NCBI GenBank assembly: GCA_034437575.1
Contig: DAOTTY010000081.1
Span: 1 to 64,000, forward strand
From: DAOTTY01 sp034437575
Lineage (GTDB): Bacteria > Chloroflexota > Anaerolineae > Aggregatilineales > Phototrophicaceae
Direction: 5' to 3'
DNA length: 64,000 bases
Shown: in pieces, positions 25,615-35,382 of the stretch
Numbering within the stretch: the first letter of the stretch is position 1
Layout of the letters: each line of letters begins with the position of its first letter
Program-made: the position numbers and the translations under genes
The notes under the pieces: model-generated
Seen by the model: the letters and a program-made list of their open reading frames with translations, nothing else
Told to the model about the DNA's origin: nothing
Database searches by the model: none

Positions 25615-26688
25615 ATGACGGAAAATCAAAAACAACATACCGCTGAGTCTATTCTGGAAAACAGCCGCTTTATGAAAGCGTGCCGCCGCGAGGACGTTGA
25701 TGCCACGCCAATCTGGCTGATGCGGCAGGCTGGACGTTACATGGTGGAATACCGTGAACTGCGGAAGACCTACGGCATTCTGGATATTATCAAAACGCCA
25801 GAACTGGCCCGTGAGGTCACAATGCAACCGATTAATGCCTTTGATTTGGACTCTGCAATCATCTTTGCAGATATTCTGCCGCCGCTGGAAGGTATGGGCT
25901 TGAATCTGGAGTTTGTCAAGGGTGAAGGACCAGTGCTGCACAATCCGGTGCGGACGGCAAGCGATGTTGAAAAGCTGGCTACCCCTGACCCGCGTGAGTC
26001 GCTGTGGTTCACGTTAGATGCGATTAAGTTGACCCGTGAAACACTTGACCCGATGGGCATTCCGATTATTGGGTTTAGTGGGGCACCGTTCACGCTGGCG
26101 GCGTATGCCGTTGAGGGCGGCGGCAGCAAGAATCACGAGCATGTGAAGGCCATGATGATGAGTGAACCACAAGTTTGGGATGCCTTCATGACCAAACTGG
26201 CTGAAGTGGTCGGGCAGTATCTGCTGGCACAGGCCGAAGCGGGGGCACAGGTGCTGCAACTGTTTGATAGCTGGGTGGGCCAGCTTGCACCGGGCGACTA
26301 CCGTGAGCGCGTGATGCCATACAGCAAGCGTGCTTTGGAAATTGCCAGCGCGTCGGGAGTACCGATCATCCATTTTGGCACGAATACCAATGGGATGCTG
26401 GAAGAGATCCGCGACGCGGGTGGCAACGTCATCGGTGTGGATTGGCGTATTGATATTGATAAGGCGGCGGCTCGACTGGGTGAGGGTGTTGCCGTTCAGG
26501 GTAACCTGGACCCGGTAGCGCTCTTTGCGCCCTGGAATGAACTGGAAGCCCGCACAAAGGACATTCTTGACCGCATGGCGGGGCGCACCGGGCACATTTT
26601 TAACCTGGGGCACGGGATTTTGCCGAATACGCCGGTTGATAATGTTAAGCGGTTGTGTGAGTTTGTGCATGAGTACACGAGCGCGTAG
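25615..26688 (+). CDS. hemE: Uroporphyrinogen decarboxylase
   Basis: Removes four carboxyl groups from uroporphyrinogen III to give coproporphyrinogen III. The substrate-binding motif WLMRQAGRYMVEYRE is near the N-terminus, followed by the conserved IIFADILPPLEGMGL with its aspartate, GFSGAPFTLAAY, LFDSWVGQL, IHFGTNTNGMLE and GHIFNLGHGILPNTP. 357 residues, normal. It lies 24 bases after hemB and 2 bases before the oxidase gene. Confidence 0.97.
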   Translation: MTENQKQHTAESILENSRFMKACRREDVDATPIWLMRQAGRYMVEYRELRKTYGILDIIKTPELAREVTMQPINAFDLDSAIIFADILPPLEGMGLNLEFVKGEGPVLHNPVRTASDVEKLATPDPRESLWFTLDAIKLTRETLDPMGIPIIGFSGAPFTLAAYAVEGGGSKNHEHVKAMMMSEPQVWDAFMTKLAEVVGQYLLAQAEAGAQVLQLFDSWVGQLAPGDYRERVMPYSKRALEIASASGVPIIHFGTNTNGMLEEIRDAGGNVIGVDWRIDIDKAAARLGEGVAVQGNLDPVALFAPWNELEARTKDILDRMAGRTGHIFNLGHGILPNTPVDNVKRLCEFVHEYTSA

Positions 26689-26690
26689 CG

Positions 26691-28082
26691 ATGACGGTTG
26701 ATGTCGCAATTGTCGGTGGCGGCATCGCCGGGTTGGCCGCTGCCTACTACGCCCAAAAGCAAGGGCTGCGCTATGTCTTGCTAGAAGCCTCTGAACGTCT
26801 GGGGGGCAAGGCGCAGTCTGAACATGTAACCGGGTACGGTGAGACACCGTTCGTCGTAGAATACGGGCCGGATGGGTTTATTACACGCAAGCCCTGGGCC
26901 TGGGATTTAATGAGGGAGTTAGGCGCTGAGGTTGTTCCAATTAATGAGACGCCAGAGCGCATTTATGTACTCACTGGCGGCAAGCTGCGCCCCCTGCCAG
27001 ATGGACTGCACTTGCTGGTGCCGACCAAGCTGAAGCCGTTTTTACAGTCGGATTTGTTCTCTTGGCCGGGTAAGTTGCGTGTGTTAGCAGAACGTTACGT
27101 CCCTGTGCGTGAAGCCACCGATGACGAATCCGTTGCTGACTTTATCCGGCGGCGCTTTGGGGCGGAGGCACTCGATAAGTTGGGAGAGCCAGTGTTGGCA
27201 GGCGTTTACAACGCCAATGCCGAACAGATGAGTATGCACGCAACATTCAAACAGTTCCCTGCGCTGGAAGCACAGTATGGCAGCGTCATTCGCGGCATGG
27301 TAGCACGTAGGCAGCCTGCTAATGGTAATGGCCATGCGAAACTGCCGCCACTCGCTGCCCTACGTGATGGTATGGAGGGCTTCGCAACGGCGATTGCTGA
27401 CCAACTTATAGGCGATGTTCGCACCGGTGCGCCCGTCAATTCCGTTGTGCGCGATGGCCGTAACTATATACTCGCTGTTGAAGACACGTCAATCGCTGCG
27501 CGTGCAACGGTTTTGGCAACGCCAGCAACCATCACAGCCAGTTTAATTGGTCATGTGGCCCCGCAGGCTGCGACAACATTGTCTGAGATTCGCACAGAGG
27601 GTGTAGGGTCGGTGGGGATTGCCTATCGTGCAGTGGATGTGCCTCACCCGTTAGATGCCTATGGCATCGTGATTCCTAGCAATGAAGGGCGTCGGATTGA
27701 CGGTATCACGTTTGCGTCGTCCAAGTGGGCTAATCGTGCCCCGGCTGGCCATCATCTGTTCCGTGTGTTTTTTGGTGGCCCAAACACCCGCCACCTCCTC
27801 AATCTACCGGACGAAGCCGTTGCGGCTATCGTGCGAGAAGAACTACGTGACATTCTTGGTATCATGGCGGAACCGCTTTTTTACCGCATAGCACGCTGGC
27901 AGGCAGCTTATCCGCAGTATGACGTAGGGCACATGGAACGGGTTGCAACAGCTCAAGCAGCGCTACCTGACGGTATGCAGATTGCCGGACTGTCCTATTT
28001 TGGTGTGGGTATTCCAGACACAGTCAACAGCGCCAAGACTGCGATTGAGAACATCTTATTGTTAGAGGGAGAAACAGTGTGA
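26691..28082 (+). CDS. hemY: Coproporphyrinogen/protoporphyrinogen oxidase (HemY type)
   Basis: FAD-dependent oxidase of the HemY/CgoX family. The N-terminal dinucleotide motif VAIVGGGIAGLAAAYYAQ and the LLEASERLGGKAQSE strand are intact. GPDGFITRKPWAWDLMRELG follows, and a C-terminal FAD segment GLSYFGVGIPDTVNSAKTA closes the chain. In an operon with hemQ it most likely oxidises coproporphyrinogen III to coproporphyrin III (CgoX). 463 residues, 2 bases after hemE and overlapping hemL by 4 bases. Confidence 0.93.
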   Translation: MTVDVAIVGGGIAGLAAAYYAQKQGLRYVLLEASERLGGKAQSEHVTGYGETPFVVEYGPDGFITRKPWAWDLMRELGAEVVPINETPERIYVLTGGKLRPLPDGLHLLVPTKLKPFLQSDLFSWPGKLRVLAERYVPVREATDDESVADFIRRRFGAEALDKLGEPVLAGVYNANAEQMSMHATFKQFPALEAQYGSVIRGMVARRQPANGNGHAKLPPLAALRDGMEGFATAIADQLIGDVRTGAPVNSVVRDGRNYILAVEDTSIAARATVLATPATITASLIGHVAPQAATTLSEIRTEGVGSVGIAYRAVDVPHPLDAYGIVIPSNEGRRIDGITFASSKWANRAPAGHHLFRVFFGGPNTRHLLNLPDEAVAAIVREELRDILGIMAEPLFYRIARWQAAYPQYDVGHMERVATAQAALPDGMQIAGLSYFGVGIPDTVNSAKTAIENILLLEGETV

Positions 28083-29383
28083 TTGAGACGAAAACATCGG
28101 CTTCCGAACAGCTTTTTGAAACCGCCCAGCGGCTTATGCCGGGCGGGGTAAACAGCCCGGTGCGGGCATTCGGCAGTGTTGGCGGCACGCCTCGCTTTAT
28201 TGACCGGGGTGAGGGTGCCTACACCTATGATGTTGACGGCAACCAGTACATTGATTATTTGCTGTCCTGGGGGCCGCTGGCGATGGGGCATGCACACCCC
28301 CGCATTGTGGATGCGCTGACGACTGCGCTAAGCCGGGGGACAAGCTACGGTGCGCCAACGCCCGTTGAAAATGAATTGGCCCAACTCGTAGTTGATTTGA
28401 TGCCGTCCATTGAGATGATTCGCTTCGTCAACAGCGGCACGGAGGCGACCATGAGTGCTTTAAGGCTGGCAAGGGCTTACACTGGCCGTGAAAAGATCAT
28501 GAAGTTTGCGGGTTGTTATCACGGCCATGCGGATATGCTGCTTGTGCAAGCGGGCAGCGGGGTGGCTACACTCGGCCTGCCAGATTCACCTGGCGTACCG
28601 AAGTCATCGGCAGCGCAGACGCTTACCGCGCCGTTTAACGATCTTGACGCTGTGCGGAATCTATTTGAGCAGTATCCCAACGATATTGCCGCCGTAATTA
28701 CTGAGCCTATTGCCGCAAACATGGGCTTTGTGATGCCCAAAGAAGGTTATTTGCAAGGACTGCAAGAGCTGTGCCGCGAGTACGGGGCGCTGTTTATCCT
28801 TGATGAAGTGATGACAGGCTTTCGTGTATCGCCCGGTGGGGCACAGGGCGCTTTTGGGCTTGATCCTGACATTACGTGCCTGGGCAAAGTGATTGGCGGT
28901 GGACTGCCAGTTGGCGCGTATGCTGGCAAGCGAGACATCATGGAAACAGTTGCCCCGGTTGGTAACATGTATCAGGCCGGGACGCTGTCGGGCAATCCGT
29001 TGGCGATGACCGCCGGGCTGACGACGATCCAACTGCTGTTGGAAGATAGCGTCTTTGATGATATTGCAGCTAATACTGCAAAACTTGCCGATGGCATGGC
29101 GGCTTTGGCAGGAAAGTATGATCTCCCGCTGCAAGCGGGTTACGCGGGTACGATGTTTGGTTTTTACTTCCTGAAAGAGGCTGGCGTCGTGATTGATGAT
29201 TACGCGAGCGCGAAACAGTATGCACACACTGAGCGGTACGCCAGGTTCTTCCATGCAATGTTGGCAAATGGTGTATACTTTGCGCCCAGCCAATTTGAAG
29301 CTGGCTTCGTTAGTGCGATGCACGATGAGGGCGTTATCAATGCGACGTTGGATCGTGCCGACGATGCTATGAGTACGCTGTAG
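28079..29383 (+). CDS. hemL: Glutamate-1-semialdehyde 2,1-aminomutase
   Basis: PLP-dependent mutase forming 5-aminolevulinate. LMPGGVNSPVRAFGSVGGTP near the N-terminus is diagnostic, KFAGCYHGHADMLLVQAGSG binds the cofactor phosphate region, Asp242 is in LFILDEVMTGFR, and Lys270 in CLGKVIGGGLPVGAY is the Schiff-base residue. It starts at GTG 28079 with a 4-base overlap with hemY. 434 residues. It is the last gene of the heme operon; a terminator follows 27 bases after the stop. Confidence 0.97.
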   Translation: MIETKTSASEQLFETAQRLMPGGVNSPVRAFGSVGGTPRFIDRGEGAYTYDVDGNQYIDYLLSWGPLAMGHAHPRIVDALTTALSRGTSYGAPTPVENELAQLVVDLMPSIEMIRFVNSGTEATMSALRLARAYTGREKIMKFAGCYHGHADMLLVQAGSGVATLGLPDSPGVPKSSAAQTLTAPFNDLDAVRNLFEQYPNDIAAVITEPIAANMGFVMPKEGYLQGLQELCREYGALFILDEVMTGFRVSPGGAQGAFGLDPDITCLGKVIGGGLPVGAYAGKRDIMETVAPVGNMYQAGTLSGNPLAMTAGLTTIQLLLEDSVFDDIAANTAKLADGMAALAGKYDLPLQAGYAGTMFGFYFLKEAGVVIDDYASAKQYAHTERYARFFHAMLANGVYFAPSQFEAGFVSAMHDEGVINATLDRADDAMSTL

Positions 29384-29410
29384 GCACAATCACCTGCAAT
29401 ATCCTAATGT

Positions 29411-29446
29411 AAAAGCACTTCACCAAAGGCGAGGTGCTTTTTTGTT
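29411..29446 (+). terminator. Intrinsic terminator of the heme operon
   Basis: An 11-base stem, AAAAGCACTTC (29411-29421) with GAGGTGCTTTT (29431-29441), has one G-U pair and a 9-base loop, and is followed by further T residues. It is a textbook Rho-independent terminator closing the hemQ-hemL operon. Confidence 0.93.
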
Positions 29447-29502
29447 GTGAAATTGCCCTGTAGTAGGCAAAATAGACAGACTGTTCATAATTGAAGATCA
29501 AT

Positions 29503-31659
29503 ATGCAAGACTCACCCACCACCACGCCTGAGTTGGTGTTTAACCAAATTGTCAACCGAGTAGCCCACATCCAGCAAAAACTGATGCAGGCCGTTGACAT
29601 TCTGCTGGCGCGACCGGTGCGTTCACTGGATGATTTCAGTGAACGGGTCACGCCTGCAACGCTTGCGCGTCATATAGACCATTGGCATTTTCTAATACCA
29701 GATGAATCAGAACATCGTGTGGGACTCCTCAAGTTGCTTGGTGAACGCTACATATGGGATAAAACCGCATGGCAAGCCGTACACAACGTGCTTGTAGCGG
29801 ATTCTGAGGCCGTAGAGCTGGCTTATGAAGCAATGGGGGGGTCAGCATTGGCTGTAATTACGGATGATGCTTCGGGCGAGTTTCCTGAACCGTCTGTGTC
29901 CACTGTTCAGCCTGCCGATGACCTGCTGGAGCGTTTGGAGTGGCGCTACCTTGAACGGGGTGAGGTTCTTTACAGGCAGGGTGAACCGAGTGATGCGGTA
30001 TATCTTGTTGTGGATGGACGCCTGCGGAGCGTCATTATCGAGCGAGACGGCGATGAAATCGAGATGACGATTCATCCAGGTGAGAGCATTGGTGAAGAAG
30101 CGATTGTTTCTGGCAGTTTGCGGTCGGCAACTGTGCGGGCACTGCGGGATACCGACCTGGTTTATCTGCGTCATGAGCGCTACGAGCAACTCGTGATGAA
30201 GTATCCGCGTGGGATGGTGCGGCTGGGTTTGCAGATGGTCCAGCGTATGCAGCGTATTGCGGGGGTGGCTTCCTCACCACAAACGTGCCAGTCCGTCGTG
30301 ATTTTGGCGGCAAGTGACGGGGTAAGAGCGTTCACAGGCGAACTCGCGCATAGACTGGGGCAGTTGGCACCAACACTCCACTTACAAGCGAACCGCCTGG
30401 GTGAGTTGATGCCAGAGCATCTCGCAGCGGATATTGAGGATAGTGTCGATAATTATGACTTTGTAGATTGGTTGCAGGCGCAGGAAGATCGCTATGCATT
30501 CATCCTGTACGAAGGGCGAGCGGATTACCCCAACTGGACACGTCGGGCTATTGAGCAGTCCGATAGAGTGGTTGTAGTGGGGCGCTTGGGCGATGACCCA
30601 ACTCGTTCGCCAATCGAAAACATCCTGGATACGGTATCGCATCCTGAGTTGATGCCGCCACTAGAGTTTGTGCTGCTTCACGAACAACGGTCGCTGGTGA
30701 CTGCGGGTACGTTGAATTGGCTTCAACCCCGCAGTGCGGCACGCCATCATCATGTGGCGTTGGGTGACGATAAGAGCATGGGCCGCTTTATCCGGTTTTT
30801 GCGCGGTAAAGCGGTTGGGGTTGTGTTCGGTGGGGGCGGTGTAAGGGCTGCGGCCCATGTGGGGGCAATCCAGGCACTGCAAGAAGCAGGCTATCATGCT
30901 GATGCTGTGGGCGGCACCAGTTCTGGCGCAATTGTCGCTGCGATGTACGCGCTTGAGCTTGAACTCGATGATATGTTAGCGATTATGCGTGATACGCTGC
31001 TGCGGCGCGATGTGCTGGTCAATCCCACAATACCCATTGTGTCGATGAGTACGGGCTTTCGGTTGAGCCGCGCCTATAGACGCATTTTTGGCGATGTGCT
31101 GACAGAAGATTTGTGGACGACATGTTTTACGATTAGTGCGAACATGACGCAAACCAGGCAGTCTATGAATCAGTTTGGCCTGCTACGGGACGCGGTGCGC
31201 TTTAGTACGTCGATTGCCGGGGTCTATCCCCCAGCGCCAGACATTAACGGGGACATCCACATTGACGGTGGGGTTATCAACAACACACCTGCTGATGTGA
31301 TGCGTGAGATTATCGGGCCAGGAATCATTTTTGCGAGTGACTTGGGGTTCACCGTCCGAGAGAAAATCTACTACAGTTACGGTGATTCACTATCTGGGGA
31401 GCGGGTGCTGTGGCACCGGCTGAACCCGTTTTTGCGGTCGTTACAAGTGCCCAACATTATGTCGATTATGATGCGGGCGAATGCGCTGGCCAGCATCAAC
31501 ACAACTGAACGCCAGATGCGCCCGGCAGACTTGGTTATCCGTCAGCCAGTTGCAGGATATGGTTTGTTCGATTTTGACCAGTTCGACGCACTGCGTGAAC
31601 GCGGTTACGAAAGCACGCAGGCCGCCTTGCAGGAATTTGAGGCAGTACGGGGTAGTTAA
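29503..31659 (+). CDS. Cyclic-nucleotide-binding patatin-like phospholipase
   Basis: NTE-type protein of 718 residues. A helical N-terminus (1-130) is followed by a cyclic-nucleotide-binding domain (about 138-245; EVLYRQGEPSDAVYLVVDG and GESIGEEAIVSGSLRSATV). A middle Rossmann-like region (about 262-410) follows, then a patatin domain (about 438-620). The oxyanion loop FGGGGVRAAAHVGAI, nucleophile Ser473 in GGTSSGA and catalytic aspartate in DGGVINNTPAD are all present, so hydrolase activity on phospholipids is expected. TTG 29491 is an alternative start; neither has a strong ribosome site. It stands alone after the heme operon terminator and is convergent with the sugar permeases. Confidence 0.88.
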   Translation: MQDSPTTTPELVFNQIVNRVAHIQQKLMQAVDILLARPVRSLDDFSERVTPATLARHIDHWHFLIPDESEHRVGLLKLLGERYIWDKTAWQAVHNVLVADSEAVELAYEAMGGSALAVITDDASGEFPEPSVSTVQPADDLLERLEWRYLERGEVLYRQGEPSDAVYLVVDGRLRSVIIERDGDEIEMTIHPGESIGEEAIVSGSLRSATVRALRDTDLVYLRHERYEQLVMKYPRGMVRLGLQMVQRMQRIAGVASSPQTCQSVVILAASDGVRAFTGELAHRLGQLAPTLHLQANRLGELMPEHLAADIEDSVDNYDFVDWLQAQEDRYAFILYEGRADYPNWTRRAIEQSDRVVVVGRLGDDPTRSPIENILDTVSHPELMPPLEFVLLHEQRSLVTAGTLNWLQPRSAARHHHVALGDDKSMGRFIRFLRGKAVGVVFGGGGVRAAAHVGAIQALQEAGYHADAVGGTSSGAIVAAMYALELELDDMLAIMRDTLLRRDVLVNPTIPIVSMSTGFRLSRAYRRIFGDVLTEDLWTTCFTISANMTQTRQSMNQFGLLRDAVRFSTSIAGVYPPAPDINGDIHIDGGVINNTPADVMREIIGPGIIFASDLGFTVREKIYYSYGDSLSGERVLWHRLNPFLRSLQVPNIMSIMMRANALASINTTERQMRPADLVIRQPVAGYGLFDFDQFDALRERGYESTQAALQEFEAVRGS

Positions 31660-31660
31660 T

Positions 31661-32710
31661 TTACTTCATACCCGTTGTGGCTATTCCCGTTGTGATGAAC
31701 CGTTGTAGGAACGCAAATACCACTGTGATGGGGAGCAGTGTGAGTACGGTCATCGCCAGAATGTAGTGCCATTGGGTATCATGCTGGCCTCGGAAGCTGT
31801 TGAGGCCCACTTGAAGTGTAAAGACCTCACTTTCACTCAACACGATCAGCGGCCACAGGAAGTCATTCCAGCGCCACATTACCGAAAAGATTGCTAAAAC
31901 GGCCAGGGCTGGGCGTGCAAGCGGCAGCACAATCTGCCAATAGACGCGCCACTCACTCGCTCCGTCAATCCGTGCAGAGTCCAGAAGCTCATCGGGAATG
32001 GTGAGCATGTATTGTCGCAGCAGGAATACGCCAGTTGGGGTGGCGGCCCCTGGAATAATCACACCCCACAGGGTGTTGGTCATGTTGAGTTCAGTAATCA
32101 CGAGAAACGCGGGCACAAGAATCACTGAGATGGGTATCATCAACGTGGCGATAATAATCACAAAGATAACGTCACGGCCTGGGAACCTGTACTTGCTGAG
32201 CGCAAAGGCGGCCATGCTGTTGATCGTCAGGGTGATAAAGGTGGCGACCCCGGTCACAAACAGACTGTTAGAAAAGTAGCGCACAAAGTTGAACTGCGTC
32301 AGCGGCTTTGTATAGTTGCGCCACGCAAAGCGAACTTCGTTGATGGGTTCACGTTTGTCAATGGCTACGTCAATGAACTCGTCGGGGTTGGCTGGATCGA
32401 GCATACGCGCTTGGTTGCCTAAAGGTTGCCCAAACTGCACCAATTGCTTAACTGTGCCATCTTCCATGGTGACTTCAAACAGGGGCAGTGGCTTGTCACG
32501 ACCTTCCACCTCAACCATGACCTGCGAGTAAGGCAGCAACCGATTTGGATAGCGGGCAAGGGCAGATTCGGTCTTAAAGGATGAAAATAGCAACCACATA
32601 ATCGGCCCAAACATGATGAGGGTGCCAAATGTCAAATAGACATACATCAGCACATCAGATGTAGAGGGACCATGCCGACCTTGTGTGCGTGTGAGGTATT
32701 TTGCAATCAT
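31661..32710 (-). CDS. Sugar ABC transporter permease (MalG type)
   Basis: Inner-membrane permease of the carbohydrate uptake type 1 family, with six hydrophobic segments and the EAA loop ARIDGASEWRVYWQIVLPLARPAL that docks on the ATPase. Between the first and second membrane segments lies an extra polar region of about 75 residues (about 60-135), longer than in E. coli MalG-like proteins and probably external. AAAGGGG precedes the ATG. It is the last gene of a binding protein-permease-permease unit that lacks an ATPase. 349 residues. Confidence 0.92.
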   Translation of the reverse strand: MIAKYLTRTQGRHGPSTSDVLMYVYLTFGTLIMFGPIMWLLFSSFKTESALARYPNRLLPYSQVMVEVEGRDKPLPLFEVTMEDGTVKQLVQFGQPLGNQARMLDPANPDEFIDVAIDKREPINEVRFAWRNYTKPLTQFNFVRYFSNSLFVTGVATFITLTINSMAAFALSKYRFPGRDVIFVIIIATLMIPISVILVPAFLVITELNMTNTLWGVIIPGAATPTGVFLLRQYMLTIPDELLDSARIDGASEWRVYWQIVLPLARPALAVLAIFSVMWRWNDFLWPLIVLSESEVFTLQVGLNSFRGQHDTQWHYILAMTVLTLLPITVVFAFLQRFITTGIATTGMK

Positions 32711-32728
32711 TGTATTTGCCCCTTTGCC

Positions 32729-33784
32729 TTAAGCGGCCTCGTTGCGCTTGCCGATGTAAAGTTGCAACATTGTGAAGATGAACAAAGTGACGCCCAAGAC
32801 GACGGAGGCGGCGGCGGCGAGGCCGAAAATCTGGGTGGAACCCGTAAATCCTGTTTCGTAGATGTACTCCACCATAAAGCTGGTTGCACTCGCCGGGCCA
32901 CGCAGCACGACAACAAGATCAAAGACCTGAACAGCGCGTATCAGCGCTAAGATAATAACCACAAACATCGTTGGCATAAGCAGTGGCATGGTGATGAAGC
33001 GTAAGCGCTGCCAACTGTTGGTGCCGTCAATGGCACCAGCTTCGTACAGTTCCTTTGGAATCGACTGCAATCCGGCTAGCAGAATTAAAGTATAGAAACC
33101 CATCTGCGCCCAAATGCTCACAAAAATGATCCAGAAGCGTGCCCAGTTCGCGTCACTTAAAAATATGATGGGATCGCCACCAAACAGCCCTATCCCCGCA
33201 TTTAGCAGCCCATTCCGATCAAGAATCCAGCGCCAGATCAAACCCACAACAATGGGGGATAGCAGAACCGGATAGAAAAATACACTCCTGAAGAATCCAC
33301 GCCCCTTGATTTTGCGATTGAGAATGAGCGCCGTGATGAGTGAGAACAGAATCATCCCGCTGACCTGAAACACGACGTAGAAAACCGTGTTGTAAATGGC
33401 CCGCCAAAAAATATCTTCTGTGCAGGTGTTGGGCTGCAAGTAGTTGTCGCAGTCGAATAGCAGCTCGAAGTTCTCGGTGCCGATGAAGGTGCGCTCTGCC
33501 GGGAAAATCTTCGTTCCCCCTGTGAACGCATAGTAGAAGTTGAGCAGCATGGGCAGCAGCACAAAAATGCCGAATACCAGTAAATTGGGCAGGACGAAGA
33601 TGTACCCCATACGGTTAATGCCAATAACTTTTTGAATGGGGCTGAACAGAAGTTCAATGGCGTTCATGAACCCCTCAATGATGCTGCTGAGCAGGTGCCG
33701 TATAAACTTAGGGGTTCTGAAACGCTTGTTGTCGTCTGTAGGTTTGCTGGTTCGTAAGTCGTGGCCGAGTTCTACCTGCGCCAT
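32729..33784 (-). CDS. Sugar ABC transporter permease (MalF/UgpA type)
   Basis: 351-residue permease with a long cytoplasmic N-terminus (1-65), six membrane segments and the EAA loop AGAIDGTNSWQRLRFITMPLL. A short external insert between the first and second membrane helices contains two cysteines (FDCDNYLQPNTCTED) that could form a disulfide. AGAGGT precedes the ATG. It pairs with the MalG-type protein 18 bases downstream and the binding protein upstream. The ATPase is probably supplied by the MsmK/UgpC-type gene at 49831-50967. Confidence 0.92.
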   Translation of the reverse strand: MAQVELGHDLRTSKPTDDNKRFRTPKFIRHLLSSIIEGFMNAIELLFSPIQKVIGINRMGYIFVLPNLLVFGIFVLLPMLLNFYYAFTGGTKIFPAERTFIGTENFELLFDCDNYLQPNTCTEDIFWRAIYNTVFYVVFQVSGMILFSLITALILNRKIKGRGFFRSVFFYPVLLSPIVVGLIWRWILDRNGLLNAGIGLFGGDPIIFLSDANWARFWIIFVSIWAQMGFYTLILLAGLQSIPKELYEAGAIDGTNSWQRLRFITMPLLMPTMFVVIILALIRAVQVFDLVVVLRGPASATSFMVEYIYETGFTGSTQIFGLAAAASVVLGVTLFIFTMLQLYIGKRNEAA

Positions 33785-33842
33785 GATAATGACCTCTTTT
33801 GGCTGTGTGGTTTGCTGGTTTGCCCGACGGCTGGTGCATTGA

Positions 33843-33880
33843 AAAAGGCTACTGGCATGATAGCACGCCAGTAGCCTTTT
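33843..33880 (-). terminator. Hairpin between binding protein and permease genes
   Basis: A perfect 14-base stem, AAAAGGCTACTGGC (33843-33856) with GCCAGTAGCCTTTT (33867-33880), has a 10-base loop. On the minus strand it ends in five T residues. Placed 24 bases after the binding protein stop, it probably acts as a leaky terminator and 3'-end stabiliser. That would make the binding protein more abundant than the permeases. Confidence 0.8.
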
Positions 33881-33904
33881 GGAAGTTAGATGGTGATGTA
33901 AATG

Positions 33905-35191
33905 CTAACGTGCGGCTTCTACGATGGCCTGGTCTACGTCGGCCTGGATGCGCTCAATAGCTTCATCCAGGGTTAGTTCACCGACGATTACCTGCTCCAA
34001 ACGATTTGGCGTCTCACGCCAGATGATGAAGTTATAGGGGTATGCTTGCAGTGCGGAGGCAGTCGGCTCTAGCCGGGGCACCTGGGCGGTAAAGGTACCA
34101 ATTGCGGCACGGGCCTGCTCATCATCTGTCAGGAAGTCTACACCCGATGCTGCAACCCCACTGTGGGCGGGGATAAACAATGTGCGGGCGGCAAACTCAC
34201 GGTAGACATCTTCCCCTGCCAAATAGTCCATGACGCGGGCGACTTCTTCAGGGTGTTGGGTGCCTGCAATGCCGACGAGCGCTGCGCCCCCTGGCATCCC
34301 TGTGCAACCGCCGGGGCCACACGGGTTGGGTACTACGCGCCAGTCGAAGAAGTCGCCGATGCGCTCGCTCATGTTGGCAATTTGCCAGCTACCGCTCATG
34401 TATAGAACAACTTCACCAGCAGCGAACGAGTCAACGGCATCGGCATAGCTTGCTTCAGACCCAACCCAGATTTCCGGGGGCGTGATGCCCTCTTCGTGCC
34501 AGCTTACAATCATCTGAGCGGTTTCGCGGAAGCCCTCATCACCAATGAGGTTAATTTCGCCGGTTGCCTTATCGAAGTAGTCGGCACCCATGCTGACCGC
34601 CGGGCCTGCAACACGGTGACCGGAGCGGTCAATGGCTACTGCATAGGGTGTATCGGTTGCTTCGGCAACGGCAGTTGCAGTCTCTACCCACTCTTCCCAG
34701 GTTGCGCCCTCGCCCGGTAGTTCGATCCCTGCGCGGTCGAACAGCGTAGCGTTGACGTAAGGGCCAGTGATGGTGAGCTGCGTCATCATGCCATAAATGC
34801 CGTCTTCTGCGTCTGCTGGCTGCATCGGATCGAGTGTGCTGCCGAAGCTCTCCCGCCAGTATTCAGCGTCAACATATGGGCCAATGTTGAGGTAATACTG
34901 CGATAGACCGGCCAGGTCAGTCACACGGGCCATGTCTGGGCCTTCGCCGGCTTCGAGTTGGCTGGCCAGGTTGTCACGGATGACATTGTAGCTAACGGTG
35001 TCGATCACAACATCAATGTCTGGGTTGTCTGCCTCGAAACGATCCAGTAGTTCGCGCAGGACTTCGCCCTCAATGCCGTCGTTGTACCATGCAATGCGTA
35101 GTTCTACCGGGGCATCCTGTGCGCCAACGGCGGCGATCCCGACTGTCATGAACATCAGGACGAGCAAAATTAAGGAGAGTCGTTTGGTCAT
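33905..35191 (-). CDS. Extracellular sugar-binding protein (family 1)
   Basis: 428-residue solute-binding protein of the carbohydrate uptake family. A signal peptide (about 1-23, cut after VGA) lacks a lipobox cysteine. The mature chain starts with VELRIAWYNDGIEGEVLREL and has the conserved FEADNPDIDVVIDTV and GEVVLYMSGSWQIANMSE segments. It heads the unit that includes the two permeases. AAGGGA precedes the ATG. The ligand cannot be read from the sequence. A 231-base gap separates it from the upstream molybdoenzyme gene, so it likely has its own promoter. Confidence 0.93.
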   Translation of the reverse strand: MTKRLSLILLVLMFMTVGIAAVGAQDAPVELRIAWYNDGIEGEVLRELLDRFEADNPDIDVVIDTVSYNVIRDNLASQLEAGEGPDMARVTDLAGLSQYYLNIGPYVDAEYWRESFGSTLDPMQPADAEDGIYGMMTQLTITGPYVNATLFDRAGIELPGEGATWEEWVETATAVAEATDTPYAVAIDRSGHRVAGPAVSMGADYFDKATGEINLIGDEGFRETAQMIVSWHEEGITPPEIWVGSEASYADAVDSFAAGEVVLYMSGSWQIANMSERIGDFFDWRVVPNPCGPGGCTGMPGGAALVGIAGTQHPEEVARVMDYLAGEDVYREFAARTLFIPAHSGVAASGVDFLTDDEQARAAIGTFTAQVPRLEPTASALQAYPYNFIIWRETPNRLEQVIVGELTLDEAIERIQADVDQAIVEAAR

Positions 35192-35382
35192 GCTTTCGCT
35201 TCCCTTTCAATGTAAAAACAAGTTGGAAATATAAGGTGCGCTCAGTGAACTGGCCCCTGGTGGATATAACTGATTGGTATTCGTCTACGATGGTACCCGT
35301 TCGCTTGTGTTCGTGTGCTTCTGATATGTATAACAGCCGCACTGGGCAAAAGTTACGCTCAAAGTAACTGGACTGATGAGGT

